Source: a virus. Taken from it: a stretch of DNA of 64,000 nucleotides. The position numbers were made by a program, and so were the translations under genes. The notes under the pieces were generated by a model, which worked only from the letters and a program-made list of their open reading frames with translations, searched no databases and was not told where the DNA came from. The stretch spans positions 1-64,000 of IMG/VR virus record IMGVR_UViG_3300043444_000221, one strand, 5' to 3'. Positions 36,152 through 44,176 of this stretch are shown piece after piece; within the stretch, counting starts at the first letter, position 1, and every line of letters begins with the position of its first letter.

Positions 36152-37145
36152 AAGAGTATTGCTTACTGGCGGTGCTGGATTTTTGGGTAGTCACGTCTTA
36201 AAGCGTATCCTAGATACAACTGATTGGGAAGTTGTCTGCCTAGTTACATTCAAGCATCATGGCATTCAGGATAGACTTGTATTTGCAACTGAAAATTTGC
36301 CAGAAAAGCTTGGTAGGGTAAAGGTTCTGACCTGCGACCTATCTTCGCCAATATCGTCAGTAACATCAAATAAGATTGGCAAGATTGACTATGTTCTAGA
36401 TTTAGCAAGTGAAAGCCATGTAAACAGAAGCATTGAAGATCCTGCACCATTTATTATTAATAATGTTCAGGTTATTTGTCATATGCTTGAGTGGGCCAGA
36501 GAAGCAAAGCCTGAAAAGTTTATTCACATATCTACTGATGAAGTGTTTGGTCCATATCAGGGAAGACATTTTACTGAGTGGGACACACACTTGCCAAGCA
36601 ATCCATATAGTGCATCTAAGGCTGCACAAGAAGATATTATGTATTCCTATTGGAGAACATACTCTATGCCTTTGGCAATAGTAAACATCATGAATATCGT
36701 TGGCGAGTGCCAGAATGTTGAAAAGTTTACACCAATGATAATTAAAAAAATTATTAATAATGAGACCGTAGACATTCATACATATGACAATGGCAAAATT
36801 GGCAAGAGATACTGGCTTTATGCTGGCAATATGGCATCAGCACTACTGCACATACTGACAAAAGATTTTGTGCTGCCATCTGATTCTAGCAAACCACTAA
36901 GGTTTAATATTGCTGGAGATAAAGAGTACTCTAATTTAGAGTGGGCAGAAAAGATCTCGTCAATACTTGACAAAAAATTAAATTATCAGATGGTTGATTC
37001 ATCAGTTTCACGTCCAGGATATGACTCTAGCTATGCTCTAGACAATAGCAAACTAATAGAGTCTGGTTGGTCTGCACCGTATGATCTTGATCAAGAAGTA
37101 AGCAACATAGTTAAATGGTATATGGAGAACCCAGAATGGTTATAA
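36141..37145 (+). CDS. NAD-dependent sugar epimerase/dehydratase (RmlB-like SDR)
   Basis: This 334-residue extended SDR has the NAD motif TGGAGFLGSH at the N-terminus, a STDEVFGP segment with the TDE triad of nucleotide-sugar dehydratases, and the Y-x3-K pair in NPYSASKAAQE. It is closest in motifs to dTDP-glucose 4,6-dehydratase. GTG 36141 begins directly before the first strand and overlaps the upstream stop by 11 bases; TTG 36102 or ATG 36105 would add about 12 residues. The product would feed the adjacent C-methyltransferase. Confidence 0.85.
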   Translation: MKTKRVLLTGGAGFLGSHVLKRILDTTDWEVVCLVTFKHHGIQDRLVFATENLPEKLGRVKVLTCDLSSPISSVTSNKIGKIDYVLDLASESHVNRSIEDPAPFIINNVQVICHMLEWAREAKPEKFIHISTDEVFGPYQGRHFTEWDTHLPSNPYSASKAAQEDIMYSYWRTYSMPLAIVNIMNIVGECQNVEKFTPMIIKKIINNETVDIHTYDNGKIGKRYWLYAGNMASALLHILTKDFVLPSDSSKPLRFNIAGDKEYSNLEWAEKISSILDKKLNYQMVDSSVSRPGYDSSYALDNSKLIESGWSAPYDLDQEVSNIVKWYMENPEWL

Positions 37146-38332
37146 GGGATAAGTGTCGTGCATGCAATAGCACAAAACTATTTACAGCGATTGATCTTGG
37201 GCTACAGCCTTTGGCAGGTGGCTTCATAAAAGATAAAGAGCCAGCATACTTGTATCCAAATGCTATGTTGGTTTGTGAGGATTGCGGTCTTGGCCAACTT
37301 TCTGTTGATGTCACTCCTAGTGAGCTGTATAAGAATTATAACTGGAGAACATCAACAAGTAAGTCTTATCTTGACTACATATATGATTTTGCAGATAAGC
37401 ATATTATTCCAAGAATAAACCCAGGGGAATGGGTCCTTGAAATTGCAAGTAATGATGGATATCTATTAAAATATCTAAAATCAAAAGGTATTGATGTTCT
37501 GGGGGTAGACCCTGCAGAGAATATATCTAGATATGCTATCTGTGATGGTGTACCAGTAATCACAGATTTTTTTGGAACTGCTGTTGCAGAAGACATAGTT
37601 AGACTAAAGGGCAAGCCTAAGTGGATTGTTGCTAATAATGTTATGGCACATACACCAGATATTCAGGACTTTATGGCAGGCATATCAATGCTGTCTGATA
37701 GGGATACTATTGTTACGGTAGAGAATCCAACTATCATGAACATTATTGATCACGATCACTTTGACGTTATTTTCCATGAGCATTATTCCTATTTGTCTGC
37801 ACATGCAGTTGCAAAACTTGCTAATCGCATGGGGCTATCACTATTTGATGTTCAGTCAGTGCCACCGCAGGGTGGGTCAAATAGGTACTGGATAAAGCAG
37901 GGCGGAGAGCCAACTGAGGGAGTTAGGGTTGCAGTTAGAGAAGAGTTGGAGTATGGTCTACTAAATAAAGATAAGTGGCAAGCTACTCAAGATAGGATTA
38001 CACGTAATGCCAAATCTTTTGCTGGCAAGGTAGAATCTATTTGGCAGTCTGGTGGCACCATTTGTGGAGTTGGAGCATCTGCAAAGTCAACTGTTGTTTT
38101 AAATTTTGCAGGAATACAGTCGCACAGAATCTCTGCAGTTGCAGATGATGTAAAAGAAAAACAGGGATACAATATTCCTGGACCAATTATTCCAATTACA
38201 AGCATGGAAGATATGCTAAAATTGAATCCAACTGATATAATAGTTTTTGCGTGGAATATTAGAAAAGAACTAGAGAGTAAGCTACGCAACTTGGGATACA
38301 CAGGAAAAGTCTGGGTATGGAACGGAGAATAG
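37136..38332 (+). CDS. Sugar C-methyltransferase (TylC3/NovU-like)
   Basis: The 398-residue protein has an N-terminal zinc-binding part (CRACNS and CEDCGLGQL), a SAM-binding loop VLEIASNDGYLL, an IFHEHYSYLS block and a C-terminal Rossmann-like domain (GVGASAKSTVVLN), the full architecture of C-3 or C-5 methyltransferases of deoxysugars. GGAG lies 8 bases before ATG 37136. It overlaps the dehydratase gene by 10 bases, so the two make one pathway to a branched-chain sugar nucleotide. Confidence 0.9.
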   Translation: MVIRDKCRACNSTKLFTAIDLGLQPLAGGFIKDKEPAYLYPNAMLVCEDCGLGQLSVDVTPSELYKNYNWRTSTSKSYLDYIYDFADKHIIPRINPGEWVLEIASNDGYLLKYLKSKGIDVLGVDPAENISRYAICDGVPVITDFFGTAVAEDIVRLKGKPKWIVANNVMAHTPDIQDFMAGISMLSDRDTIVTVENPTIMNIIDHDHFDVIFHEHYSYLSAHAVAKLANRMGLSLFDVQSVPPQGGSNRYWIKQGGEPTEGVRVAVREELEYGLLNKDKWQATQDRITRNAKSFAGKVESIWQSGGTICGVGASAKSTVVLNFAGIQSHRISAVADDVKEKQGYNIPGPIIPITSMEDMLKLNPTDIIVFAWNIRKELESKLRNLGYTGKVWVWNGE

Positions 38333-38333
38333 T

Positions 38334-38750
38334 ATGTACGAATATTATGTAAATGAAGTAACTAACGTAGTAGATGGAGACACCATTGACGTTGTAATTG
38401 ATCTAGGCTTTGATATCCTGTTCAAGAGTCGTGTTCGTCTGGCTGGTATTGATACCCCAGAGTCACGTACATCTGATAAAGCTGAGAAGGCACTTGGACT
38501 TGAGGCAAAGGAATATCTTAAGAAAAATATCAAGGCTGCCAAAAAGGTTGTTATTCGTACAGAGAAGATGGATTCTTCTGAGAAGTATGGCCGTATCCTT
38601 GGTTGGGTCTATCTAGATGGAGATTCTGAATCTATTAACAACAAGATGATTAACGAAGGCTATGCGTGGGGTTATCTTGGTGAGACTAAGATTAAAGATT
38701 TTGATGCACTTGCAAAAGCACGTGCTAATGCAGCAACCAAAAATAAGTAA
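38334..38750 (+). CDS. Staphylococcal-nuclease-like (SNase) protein
   Basis: This 138-residue protein has VVDGDTIDVVID, RLAGIDTPE and KYGRILGWVYLDG, with the catalytic Arg and Asp residues of SNase domains. It has no signal peptide, so it would act inside the cell on DNA or RNA. It follows the methyltransferase by one base. Confidence 0.9.
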   Translation: MYEYYVNEVTNVVDGDTIDVVIDLGFDILFKSRVRLAGIDTPESRTSDKAEKALGLEAKEYLKKNIKAAKKVVIRTEKMDSSEKYGRILGWVYLDGDSESINNKMINEGYAWGYLGETKIKDFDALAKARANAATKNK

Positions 38751-38763
38751 TCACTAATAGCAG

Positions 38764-38769
38764 TATAAT
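38764..38769 (+). promoter_or_regulatory. Leaderless promoter (-10 box)
   Basis: TATAAT ends 6 bases before ATG 38776; no strong -35 box. Confidence 0.6.
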
Positions 38770-38775
38770 ATTATC

Positions 38776-39213
38776 ATGGAATATATACTTGGTGCTATTG
38801 TGACGCTAGCCACTATTGCCTTTATTTCTAATAAAATAAACAATAGCAAAACCATGCGTCTTAGGGTCAACATTCAATACAACCAAACACGTGCATTTGA
38901 GCTTACTAAGCCATTAGATCTTTTCAATGCTATGGTTGATATGGTTGCAAATCCCATCATTACTCAGACTACCAAACATCATGACTCTATGCATGTAAAG
39001 GTTGTTATTGCAGACAATGAAGCCTACTGGATTTCAAACAATAAATTTTATGTGGCTGATGTTAGAGATAAAATGGTTATCCAGGAATCAGCAAGAGAAG
39101 TTGACACAATGACCATGGATGATGTAGAATTGAAAAAGATAAGCGAAATTGTAGAGATACTTAGGAAGGAAGATAAGAATGATCGTGGTAGTTCAGGGAA
39201 CAAAAAACTTTAA
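38776..39213 (+). CDS. Membrane-anchored protein of unknown function
   Basis: This 145-residue protein starts with a transmembrane helix (about 2-20) and continues as a soluble alpha/beta domain with a KVVIADNEAYWIS strand pair and a charged C-terminal helix. The mRNA is predicted leaderless. It overlaps the next gene by 35 bases. No family is recognised. Confidence 0.7.
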   Translation: MEYILGAIVTLATIAFISNKINNSKTMRLRVNIQYNQTRAFELTKPLDLFNAMVDMVANPIITQTTKHHDSMHVKVVIADNEAYWISNNKFYVADVRDKMVIQESAREVDTMTMDDVELKKISEIVEILRKEDKNDRGSSGNKKL

Positions 39214-39529
39214 TGACTACTCAATCTTTTTGTCTGGTATGCGTTCAGCACTCATACGCAAGGACGAGGCTGACAAAGAGTTTATAGTATTTACAGCAGG
39301 ACCCATAAACATAAACAATATGGCTATGGAGTTTCTTAATGTTACAGAACGAAGCCTAAAGGCTAAGGGCATTAAGAGCAAGCTTGTAAAAATTCCACCA
39401 AGGTGGATTGAAGATAATCATGCCGAAATTGATTACTTCGCCTTCTACTGCCTGCCAAAAGAATCACTTCCAGACTCTGTGCAAACTGCCAGAGCCAAGG
39501 ATGTTGACGTGCAGGTATATAGGCACTAA
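39179..39529 (+). CDS. Small alpha/beta protein of unknown function
   Basis: This 116-residue protein has a Rossmann-like first strand (IVVVQGTKNFNDYS) and further strands FIVFTAGP and FAFYCLP, suggesting a small nucleotide-binding fold. AGGAAG precedes the ATG. There is no clear family assignment. Confidence 0.68.
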   Translation: MIVVVQGTKNFNDYSIFLSGMRSALIRKDEADKEFIVFTAGPININNMAMEFLNVTERSLKAKGIKSKLVKIPPRWIEDNHAEIDYFAFYCLPKESLPDSVQTARAKDVDVQVYRH

Positions 39530-39566
39530 CAAAATAAACAATAATATGTACACAAGGGGTATATAA

Positions 39567-39776
39567 ATGAACATTAAGTCACTAGACAAGATGGAATCAA
39601 TTGTAAAATCAAACAAGTCACTAAGCTGGCGTGGTTGGGACGTGGTCAATATCATTCCTAATCCAACTGCATGGTCAAAGCCAAATGGTGCGTTTGTCCG
39701 TGGTCGCTGGTATATTAAGCAGGTGTTCCCAGTAACCGAAAATGGATGGGATATTCCAGACAGATTTGTGAGGTAG
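39567..39776 (+). CDS. Small protein of unknown function
   Basis: A 69-residue protein rich in Trp, Asn and Pro with a probable beta hairpin (GAFVRGRWYIKQVFPV). AAGGGG precedes the ATG. It sits 3 bases before the WhiB-like gene. Confidence 0.65.
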   Translation: MNIKSLDKMESIVKSNKSLSWRGWDVVNIIPNPTAWSKPNGAFVRGRWYIKQVFPVTENGWDIPDRFVR

Positions 39777-39779
39777 TCT

Positions 39780-40067
39780 ATGGCAAGAGCTAAAGACGAA
39801 TGGATAGAAAAAGCTAGATGCAAAAACTTTGATACTAATCTATTTTTTGATACATATGAGGAAGACCTAGAGATCCGTGAGGATGTTGATACGCTTTGCT
39901 CAATGTGTCCAGTTGCACGTCATTGCTTTGCTGTTGGAGTATCGCAAAAAGGCTGGGGTGTCTGGGGAGGAATCTATCTGGAAGATGGAGAGATCTCTCG
40001 TGAGTTTAATAGACACAAGAATAAGGCCAAGTGGGCTGCAACCTGGAAGTATTTGACGGTAGATTAA
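39780..40067 (+). CDS. WhiB-like Fe-S transcription regulator
   Basis: This 95-residue protein has the four WhiB cysteines (C14, C40, C43, C49) and the GVWGG turn at 60-64, followed by a basic C-terminal segment. WhiB-like proteins bind a 4Fe-4S cluster, contact sigma region 4 and occur in actinobacteria and their phages, so this is the best single host marker in the window. It may redirect host transcription, as phage WhiB proteins such as mycobacteriophage TM4 WhiB do. Confidence 0.92.
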   Translation: MARAKDEWIEKARCKNFDTNLFFDTYEEDLEIREDVDTLCSMCPVARHCFAVGVSQKGWGVWGGIYLEDGEISREFNRHKNKAKWAATWKYLTVD

Positions 40068-40068
40068 A

Positions 40069-40311
40069 GTGTATACAGATTCAATGAAGACAGCATTTAG
40101 ATCGCTGGCACATTATGCACCAAAGGGATTTAAGGTAACCATTATAGACAATGACACCTTTATCACTGTAAAGGCAAATGAGCCAGATTTTATGAAACTA
40201 CTTGACGAAGACAAGCGTCGTGCTGTAGAATATATGGTAAGGGTCAAGAAGGCCTTAGAAGATAATGGAGCTATCGTACTACTGGTACGAGAGGGTGGAA
40301 AGGACATATAG
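40069..40311 (+). CDS. Small protein of unknown function
   Basis: An 80-residue alpha/beta protein starting at GTG one base after the WhiB stop; an internal ATG at 40084 is an alternative. Two strands (FKVTIIDNDTFITVKA and GAIVLLVREG) flank a helix. The stop overlaps the next GTG by one base. Confidence 0.62.
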   Translation: MYTDSMKTAFRSLAHYAPKGFKVTIIDNDTFITVKANEPDFMKLLDEDKRRAVEYMVRVKKALEDNGAIVLLVREGGKDI

Positions 40312-40805
40312 TGCAAACTTTTTTGCCGTCCAAAGATTTTGATACTGCTGCTAACATGCTTGACTCAAAGCGATTGAACAAGCAGATTCTTGAAGCATAT
40401 CAAATTCTCAAGGTGCTATCAAACAATGATCCAAAAGCAGCATGGCGTAATCATCCTGCAGTAAAGATGTGGCGTGGACATGAGCATGGGCTGTTTGTCT
40501 ATGCACTTGCCATGGTTAAGGAAGCTAAGAGTCGTGGCATCAAAACAGATAAGAACATGGATAATCTGGTATCACTTCGTGTCATGCATCTAAAAAACTG
40601 GGGACATGGGATGCCAACATGGTATCAAAATTCTGAAGAAATGCATAGGATTACCGTGACGCATCGTGCACGACTAAGTGTTAAAGATCCAATCTATTAT
40701 GCACATTTCTTCATGTTCCGCAACCATGCTGACAATACACCATGCTGTGAAACCTGTCAGTACTATTGGCCAACACATGTATCAGATCGAAAGGTTGTAA
40801 AATGA
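40311..40805 (+). CDS. denV: Pyrimidine-dimer DNA glycosylase (DenV/endonuclease V-like)
   Basis: This 164-residue protein has the Pyr_excise pattern: MQTFLPSKDF, LDSKRLNKQILEA, WRNHPAVKMWRGHEHGL and a C-terminal cysteine pair (CCETC). T4 DenV-like enzymes excise UV-induced pyrimidine dimers. It would protect phage DNA in sunlit habitats. The start is GTG, overlapping the previous stop. Confidence 0.88.
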   Translation: MQTFLPSKDFDTAANMLDSKRLNKQILEAYQILKVLSNNDPKAAWRNHPAVKMWRGHEHGLFVYALAMVKEAKSRGIKTDKNMDNLVSLRVMHLKNWGHGMPTWYQNSEEMHRITVTHRARLSVKDPIYYAHFFMFRNHADNTPCCETCQYYWPTHVSDRKVVK

Positions 40806-41221
40806 TTGAAACAATTATAATTGCAATTCAGTCTATACTACTTATCGTTGCACTTTATGGATGGATCTTTCTTAAGAAAACTCAGGTAAACTTGGTACTT
40901 AAGCTAACTCAGTCACAGCTTGACCAAAACATGTTGCAGCAAAAGTTGGCACAAATAAATGAAGACAAAAGACTTCTTGAGTCAGAAGAGTTTATGCAAT
41001 TCTTGACATCAAGCAGAGAATATGCTTTTGAGTATATTGAGGCAGTGCAAGAGGCTATTTCAGAATATAACAGTGTGGTTGAGCCAATCCTAAACTATCA
41101 CAAAAATTATGGTATGGCTTTTGGAATGGACAGTGTTCCATTCCGAAACCTTGAGGATATCTCAAAGGCACATGAAGCATTGATGGAAATAATGCCATCT
41201 GAACCAAATAAACTAAACTAA
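40802..41221 (+). CDS. Membrane-anchored coiled-coil protein
   Basis: This 139-residue protein has one N-terminal transmembrane helix (about 4-25) and then a long coiled coil (QSQLDQNMLQQKLAQ and beyond). ATG 40802 forms an ATGA overlap with the previous stop and has AAAGG upstream. The role is unknown; the topology resembles spanin-like or scaffold membrane proteins. Confidence 0.68.
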   Translation: MIETIIIAIQSILLIVALYGWIFLKKTQVNLVLKLTQSQLDQNMLQQKLAQINEDKRLLESEEFMQFLTSSREYAFEYIEAVQEAISEYNSVVEPILNYHKNYGMAFGMDSVPFRNLEDISKAHEALMEIMPSEPNKLN

Positions 41222-41229
41222 GGAATATA

Positions 41230-41388
41230 ATGAGAGACATTTTCTTTTCAGTTTTAACTGGCTTTATCTGTGGTGTAGCATTTGCTGCATTTAGATTGCC
41301 AGTTCCTGCACCACCAGTATTTGCTGGGGTAGCAGGCATTATTGGCCTATGGGCTGGTTATGCTATACTAATAAAGGTAATATCCTAG
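41230..41388 (+). CDS. XapX-domain small membrane protein
   Basis: This 52-residue protein has two hydrophobic helices around LPVPAPPVFAGVAGI, the hallmark of the XapX (DUF1427) family. AAGGA precedes the ATG. The function of XapX proteins is not established. Confidence 0.78.
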   Translation: MRDIFFSVLTGFICGVAFAAFRLPVPAPPVFAGVAGIIGLWAGYAILIKVIS

Positions 41389-41397
41389 GAGGAAACC

Positions 41398-41688
41398 ATG
41401 AATGAACAACTAAAGGCAATGCTTGCATCATACGGACGCTCAGTCCTTGGTGCTGCATCAACACTATATCTTGCTGGCGTAACTGATCCAGCAGATCTTG
41501 TTTGGTCACTTGTAGGTGCTATTGCACCAGTAGTAATTCGCTACGTCAATCCAAACGACCCAGCATTTGGTCGTGCACCAAAGGTGGAAGAGGTTGAGGT
41601 TGCTCTCGCTACAGCAAAGCCAAAGAAGGCTCCTGTAAAGAAGGCACCTGCTAAGAAGGCTCCAGCAAAGAAGCCAGCTAGCAAGTAA
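41398..41688 (+). CDS. Membrane protein with histone-H1-like basic tail, holin candidate
   Basis: This 96-residue protein has two hydrophobic stretches (about 12-28 and 33-50) and a C-terminal Lys/Ala/Pro repeat (KKAPAKKAPAKK) that resembles histone H1 tails. AGGAGG precedes the ATG. Holin, or a membrane protein that touches DNA or the wall through its tail, are both possible. Confidence 0.6.
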   Translation: MNEQLKAMLASYGRSVLGAASTLYLAGVTDPADLVWSLVGAIAPVVIRYVNPNDPAFGRAPKVEEVEVALATAKPKKAPVKKAPAKKAPAKKPASK

Positions 41689-41703
41689 ACCTAATATAGA
41701 TTT

Positions 41704-41735
41704 GGCAGGCTGCAAATTGTGGCCTGCCTTTTCTT
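41704..41735 (+). terminator. Rho-independent terminator
   Basis: GGCAGGC and GCCTGCC form a perfect 7-bp stem followed by TTTTCTT. A promoter starts 2 bases later. Confidence 0.9.
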
Positions 41736-41736
41736 A

Positions 41737-41745
41737 TGCTATAAT
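41737..41745 (+). promoter_or_regulatory. Extended -10 promoter for hsp20
   Basis: TGCTATAAT with TATAAT at 41740-41745, directly behind the terminator; leader about 48 bases with AAAGGAG. Confidence 0.7.
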
Positions 41746-41799
41746 TATTATGCCTGCCATTTGGGGGCAATTAACTCGCTTAATAAAGGAGATGATACT

Positions 41800-42186
41800 A
41801 TGGTTATTAACACACCATTCGCAGGACTTGGTCTAGATATTGACAAGTTCTTTGCACTAAATACAACTACCCCAGCATACCCACCATATAACGTTGTCAA
41901 GATTCATGACGATAAGGTTGTACTTGAGTTTGCGGTTGCTGGATTCAAGAAGGACGACATCAGTATTGTAACTGAAAAGAATGTCCTATCAATCAAGGGT
42001 GAGAAGCAGGTTGATGAGCGTACATACCTACACAAGGGTATTGCTGCTCGCAAGTTTGCAAGATCATTCACACTACCAGAATATTTTGAGGTAGAATCGG
42101 CAGGATATGAGGATGGCATTCTTTATATTGATTTGATCCGCAATATCCCAGAAGAAAAGAAACCAAAGCAGATTAGTATTAACTAA
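41800..42186 (+). CDS. Hsp20/alpha-crystallin small heat-shock protein
   Basis: The 128-residue protein has an alpha-crystallin domain: VVKIHDDKVVLEFAVAGFKKDDISI, NVLSIKGEK and a C-terminal I-x-I-like end (QISIN). Small heat-shock proteins hold unfolded proteins; phage copies are known from cyanophages and may help virion assembly. ATG 41800 follows AAGGAG, so the open frame from 41719 is leader sequence. Confidence 0.92.
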   Translation: MVINTPFAGLGLDIDKFFALNTTTPAYPPYNVVKIHDDKVVLEFAVAGFKKDDISIVTEKNVLSIKGEKQVDERTYLHKGIAARKFARSFTLPEYFEVESAGYEDGILYIDLIRNIPEEKKPKQISIN

Positions 42187-42190
42187 TCAA

Positions 42191-42219
42191 AAGCCCTGGG
42201 CATGGCTTAAAACTGCCCA
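42191..42219 (+). terminator. Possible U-less terminator hairpin after hsp20
   Basis: TGGGCA (42197-42202) and TGCCCA (42214-42219) form a 6-bp stem; an alternative AAGCC/GGCTT pairing overlaps it. There is no T tract. Confidence 0.4.
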
Positions 42220-42224
42220 CACTA

Positions 42225-42233
42225 TGCTATAAT
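42225..42233 (+). promoter_or_regulatory. Leaderless extended -10 promoter
   Basis: TGCTATAAT with TATAAT at 42228-42233, 6 bases before ATG 42240. Confidence 0.75.
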
Positions 42234-42239
42234 AATCCT

Positions 42240-42521
42240 ATGACTCAGCATGCACTAGTAACCCTTTCAAGCTCTACAGCTACCAGGCTAACCCCTAATG
42301 GAATACATTCAGGACTAGATATAACTCTTCAGAATGTAGACGATGTAGCATATGTTTATATTGGAGGAGAGGGAGTTACCAGATTAAATTATGGATATCG
42401 TATTGCCCCTGGTCATGCAATATCTTGGGAGCTTCCAGGAAATGATTCTCTTTATGCAATCACAGATACTAACCTATCCAAGCTAGCAATTTTAAAAACA
42501 AGTCTTGAGAGTGGAAGTTAA
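42240..42521 (+). CDS. Small beta-rich protein, probable virion component
   Basis: This 93-residue protein is Thr/Ser/Gly-rich with repeated short strands (DITLQNVDDVAYVYIGGEG), as seen in phage minor structural proteins. It is translated from a leaderless transcript and shares TAATG with the collagen-like fibre gene, so the two are likely one unit. No family is certain. Confidence 0.6.
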   Translation: MTQHALVTLSSSTATRLTPNGIHSGLDITLQNVDDVAYVYIGGEGVTRLNYGYRIAPGHAISWELPGNDSLYAITDTNLSKLAILKTSLESGS

Positions 42522-43036
42522 TGTCAAGATTTACTAATCATACAGATGGAACACCAGGACCACAGGGCCCTGCTGGCGAACCTGGATACGGAGCACTTAC
42601 TAGATGGTCACCAAATTTTAAGGCAACTGGACTTTCTTTTACTGGAACAGGAAGCTCTTACCCAACATACAACTCTTATTATGCTAAAAATGGTCACATA
42701 GTTAGTTTTTGGATTGAAATTGATCTAGATACTGTTACTAATTTTGGAACTGGTCAGTACATAACAGAGTTGCCCTTTATGCCAATTGCTGGCTCAATGA
42801 ATCACTTTTCTGGCTGGGCACTCGTTGATCCAACACAAAACCCAGATCTCGCAGGGCATATTATTCTTAATGCAGACCACCTTGTAAATACAAAAGACCT
42901 TGATCTTCACTACATAAAGCAAGCAGGCGGATCAAAAACTGCTATTATGGAAGCAATGTTTACCCAAGATAATCCAGTAACTCTAACTACAGATACAACC
43001 ATTTATATCAATGGAACATATCTTACTAATGAATAG
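42521..43036 (+). CDS. Fibre-like protein with collagen-like Gly-X-Y segment
   Basis: This 171-residue protein has a short collagen-like stretch near residues 10-24 (GTPGPQGPAGEPGYG) with Pro in both X and Y positions, followed by a beta-rich jelly-roll-like domain. Such proteins are common as phage tail fibre or receptor-binding trimers. The Y-position prolines are the classical substrate of prolyl 4-hydroxylases, several of which are encoded in this window; that link is inference. Confidence 0.7.
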   Translation: MSRFTNHTDGTPGPQGPAGEPGYGALTRWSPNFKATGLSFTGTGSSYPTYNSYYAKNGHIVSFWIEIDLDTVTNFGTGQYITELPFMPIAGSMNHFSGWALVDPTQNPDLAGHIILNADHLVNTKDLDLHYIKQAGGSKTAIMEAMFTQDNPVTLTTDTTIYINGTYLTNE

Positions 43037-43038
43037 GA

Positions 43039-43044
43039 TATAAT
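43039..43044 (+). promoter_or_regulatory. Leaderless promoter (-10 box) for dps
   Basis: TATAAT ends 6 bases before ATG 43051. Confidence 0.6.
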
Positions 43045-43050
43045 ATAGTT

Positions 43051-43500
43051 ATGAATGAAATAATTAATACACTCAAAAGGCTACTTGCAGACAACATTGC
43101 TCTCAAGTTCAAAGCACATGGATATCATTGGAATGTAGAGGGTGATGACTTCAAACAATTCCATGATTTTTTCGGGGATATTTATGAAAGCTATGATTCT
43201 GCAACAGATACATATGCAGAATGGCTAAGAATATTTAAAGAATACGCTCCATATAGATTGGCAGATTTCTTTGATGCCTCCTCTATTGGTGAGCCATCTA
43301 TTGTGGGTGACCCACAGCCCATGTTGGCTGACCTTTACTTATCTATTGAAAAGCACATTGCAGACTTAATTGTTGCAGGCAAAGCTGCTACTGCAGCAAA
43401 TGAGTTTGGATTAGCAAACTTCTTTGCAGATCGTCAAACTATTTCTCAAAAGTTCTGCTGGCAGATTCGTGCAAGTATCGAAGCTGAGGAGATGGACTAA
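43051..43500 (+). CDS. dps: Dps-like ferritin-fold protein
   Basis: The 149-residue four-helix protein has the Dps ferroxidase signature in FKAHGYHWNVEGDDFKQFHDFFGDIYE, plus a later IADLI helix and acidic end. Dps proteins oxidise iron and protect DNA; phage Dps is rare. It could sequester iron or protect DNA during infection. It is leaderless and coupled to the next gene by a TAATG overlap. Confidence 0.88.
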   Translation: MNEIINTLKRLLADNIALKFKAHGYHWNVEGDDFKQFHDFFGDIYESYDSATDTYAEWLRIFKEYAPYRLADFFDASSIGEPSIVGDPQPMLADLYLSIEKHIADLIVAGKAATAANEFGLANFFADRQTISQKFCWQIRASIEAEEMD

Positions 43501-44171
43501 TGCCATATCATGTTGGAGAAAAAGGATCTTACGGTTGTAACGGATACCCTGCACTAAAAGATGACGGAACAGTAATGGGATGTCATGACACCAAAGAACA
43601 GGCAGCAGCCCAAATTTATGCAATTAATCAGTCTGAAGGCAATATAGATAAGCAGTCCCCATGTTGGGATGGATATGTTCAGCGTGGTATGAAGCCAAAG
43701 AATGGAAAAATGGTTCCAAACTGTGTACCTGCTGCCAAGGCTGATGACCTGTGGGAAGATGACGATGATGTTATTTATGATAATGACTCTATGTCAAAGG
43801 CAGATGGCTACTCTCCACCAGCAGGGGCTAGAGCAGCAGCTCGTAAAGCAATTAAGTTTAAGGAAGATGGCAAAGCAGGTGGTGCAGGCACAGCAGTTGG
43901 CTGGACACGTGCACGTCAGCTGGCAAATGGTGAAAGCCTATCTCTAAGTACTGTAAAGCGTATGTACTCATACTTCTCACGCCATGAAGTAGACAAAAAG
44001 GGTAAGGACTGGGCTAACCAGGCTAATCCATCTAATGGCTACATTATGTGGCTTGCCTGGGGTGGAGATGCAGGATACTCTTGGTCTCGCAGAATTGTAG
44101 AGAGCGAAAAGAATAAATCTTTGTTTGCTGACTTTGGTAAAGATTATACAAAGTCAACAAGAGTGCTATAA
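43500..44171 (+). CDS. Multidomain phage protein of unknown function
   Basis: This 223-residue protein has three parts: an N-terminal KDDGTVMGCHDTKEQAAAQ segment often attached to phage prohead proteases or portal proteins, a CWDGYVQRGMKPKNGKMVPNC segment, and a C-terminal helical domain (YSPPAGARAAARKAI to KRMYSYFSRHEVDKKGKDW, then GGDAGYSWSRR). The last domain occurs in many phages and resembles DUF5872-type modules. A virion or capsid-assembly role is plausible. Confidence 0.65.
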   Translation: MPYHVGEKGSYGCNGYPALKDDGTVMGCHDTKEQAAAQIYAINQSEGNIDKQSPCWDGYVQRGMKPKNGKMVPNCVPAAKADDLWEDDDDVIYDNDSMSKADGYSPPAGARAAARKAIKFKEDGKAGGAGTAVGWTRARQLANGESLSLSTVKRMYSYFSRHEVDKKGKDWANQANPSNGYIMWLAWGGDAGYSWSRRIVESEKNKSLFADFGKDYTKSTRVL

Positions 44172-44172
44172 T
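44164..44172 (+). promoter_or_regulatory. Extended -10 promoter without a clear gene
   Basis: TGCTATAAT with TATAAT at 44167-44172 points into the short convergent gap before the reverse-strand island. Confidence 0.5.
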
Positions 44173-44176
44173 AATA

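Noticed and set aside
42191-42219. Riboswitch between hsp20 and the next gene
   Set aside because: Only a single short hairpin is present and the downstream transcript is predicted to be leaderless.
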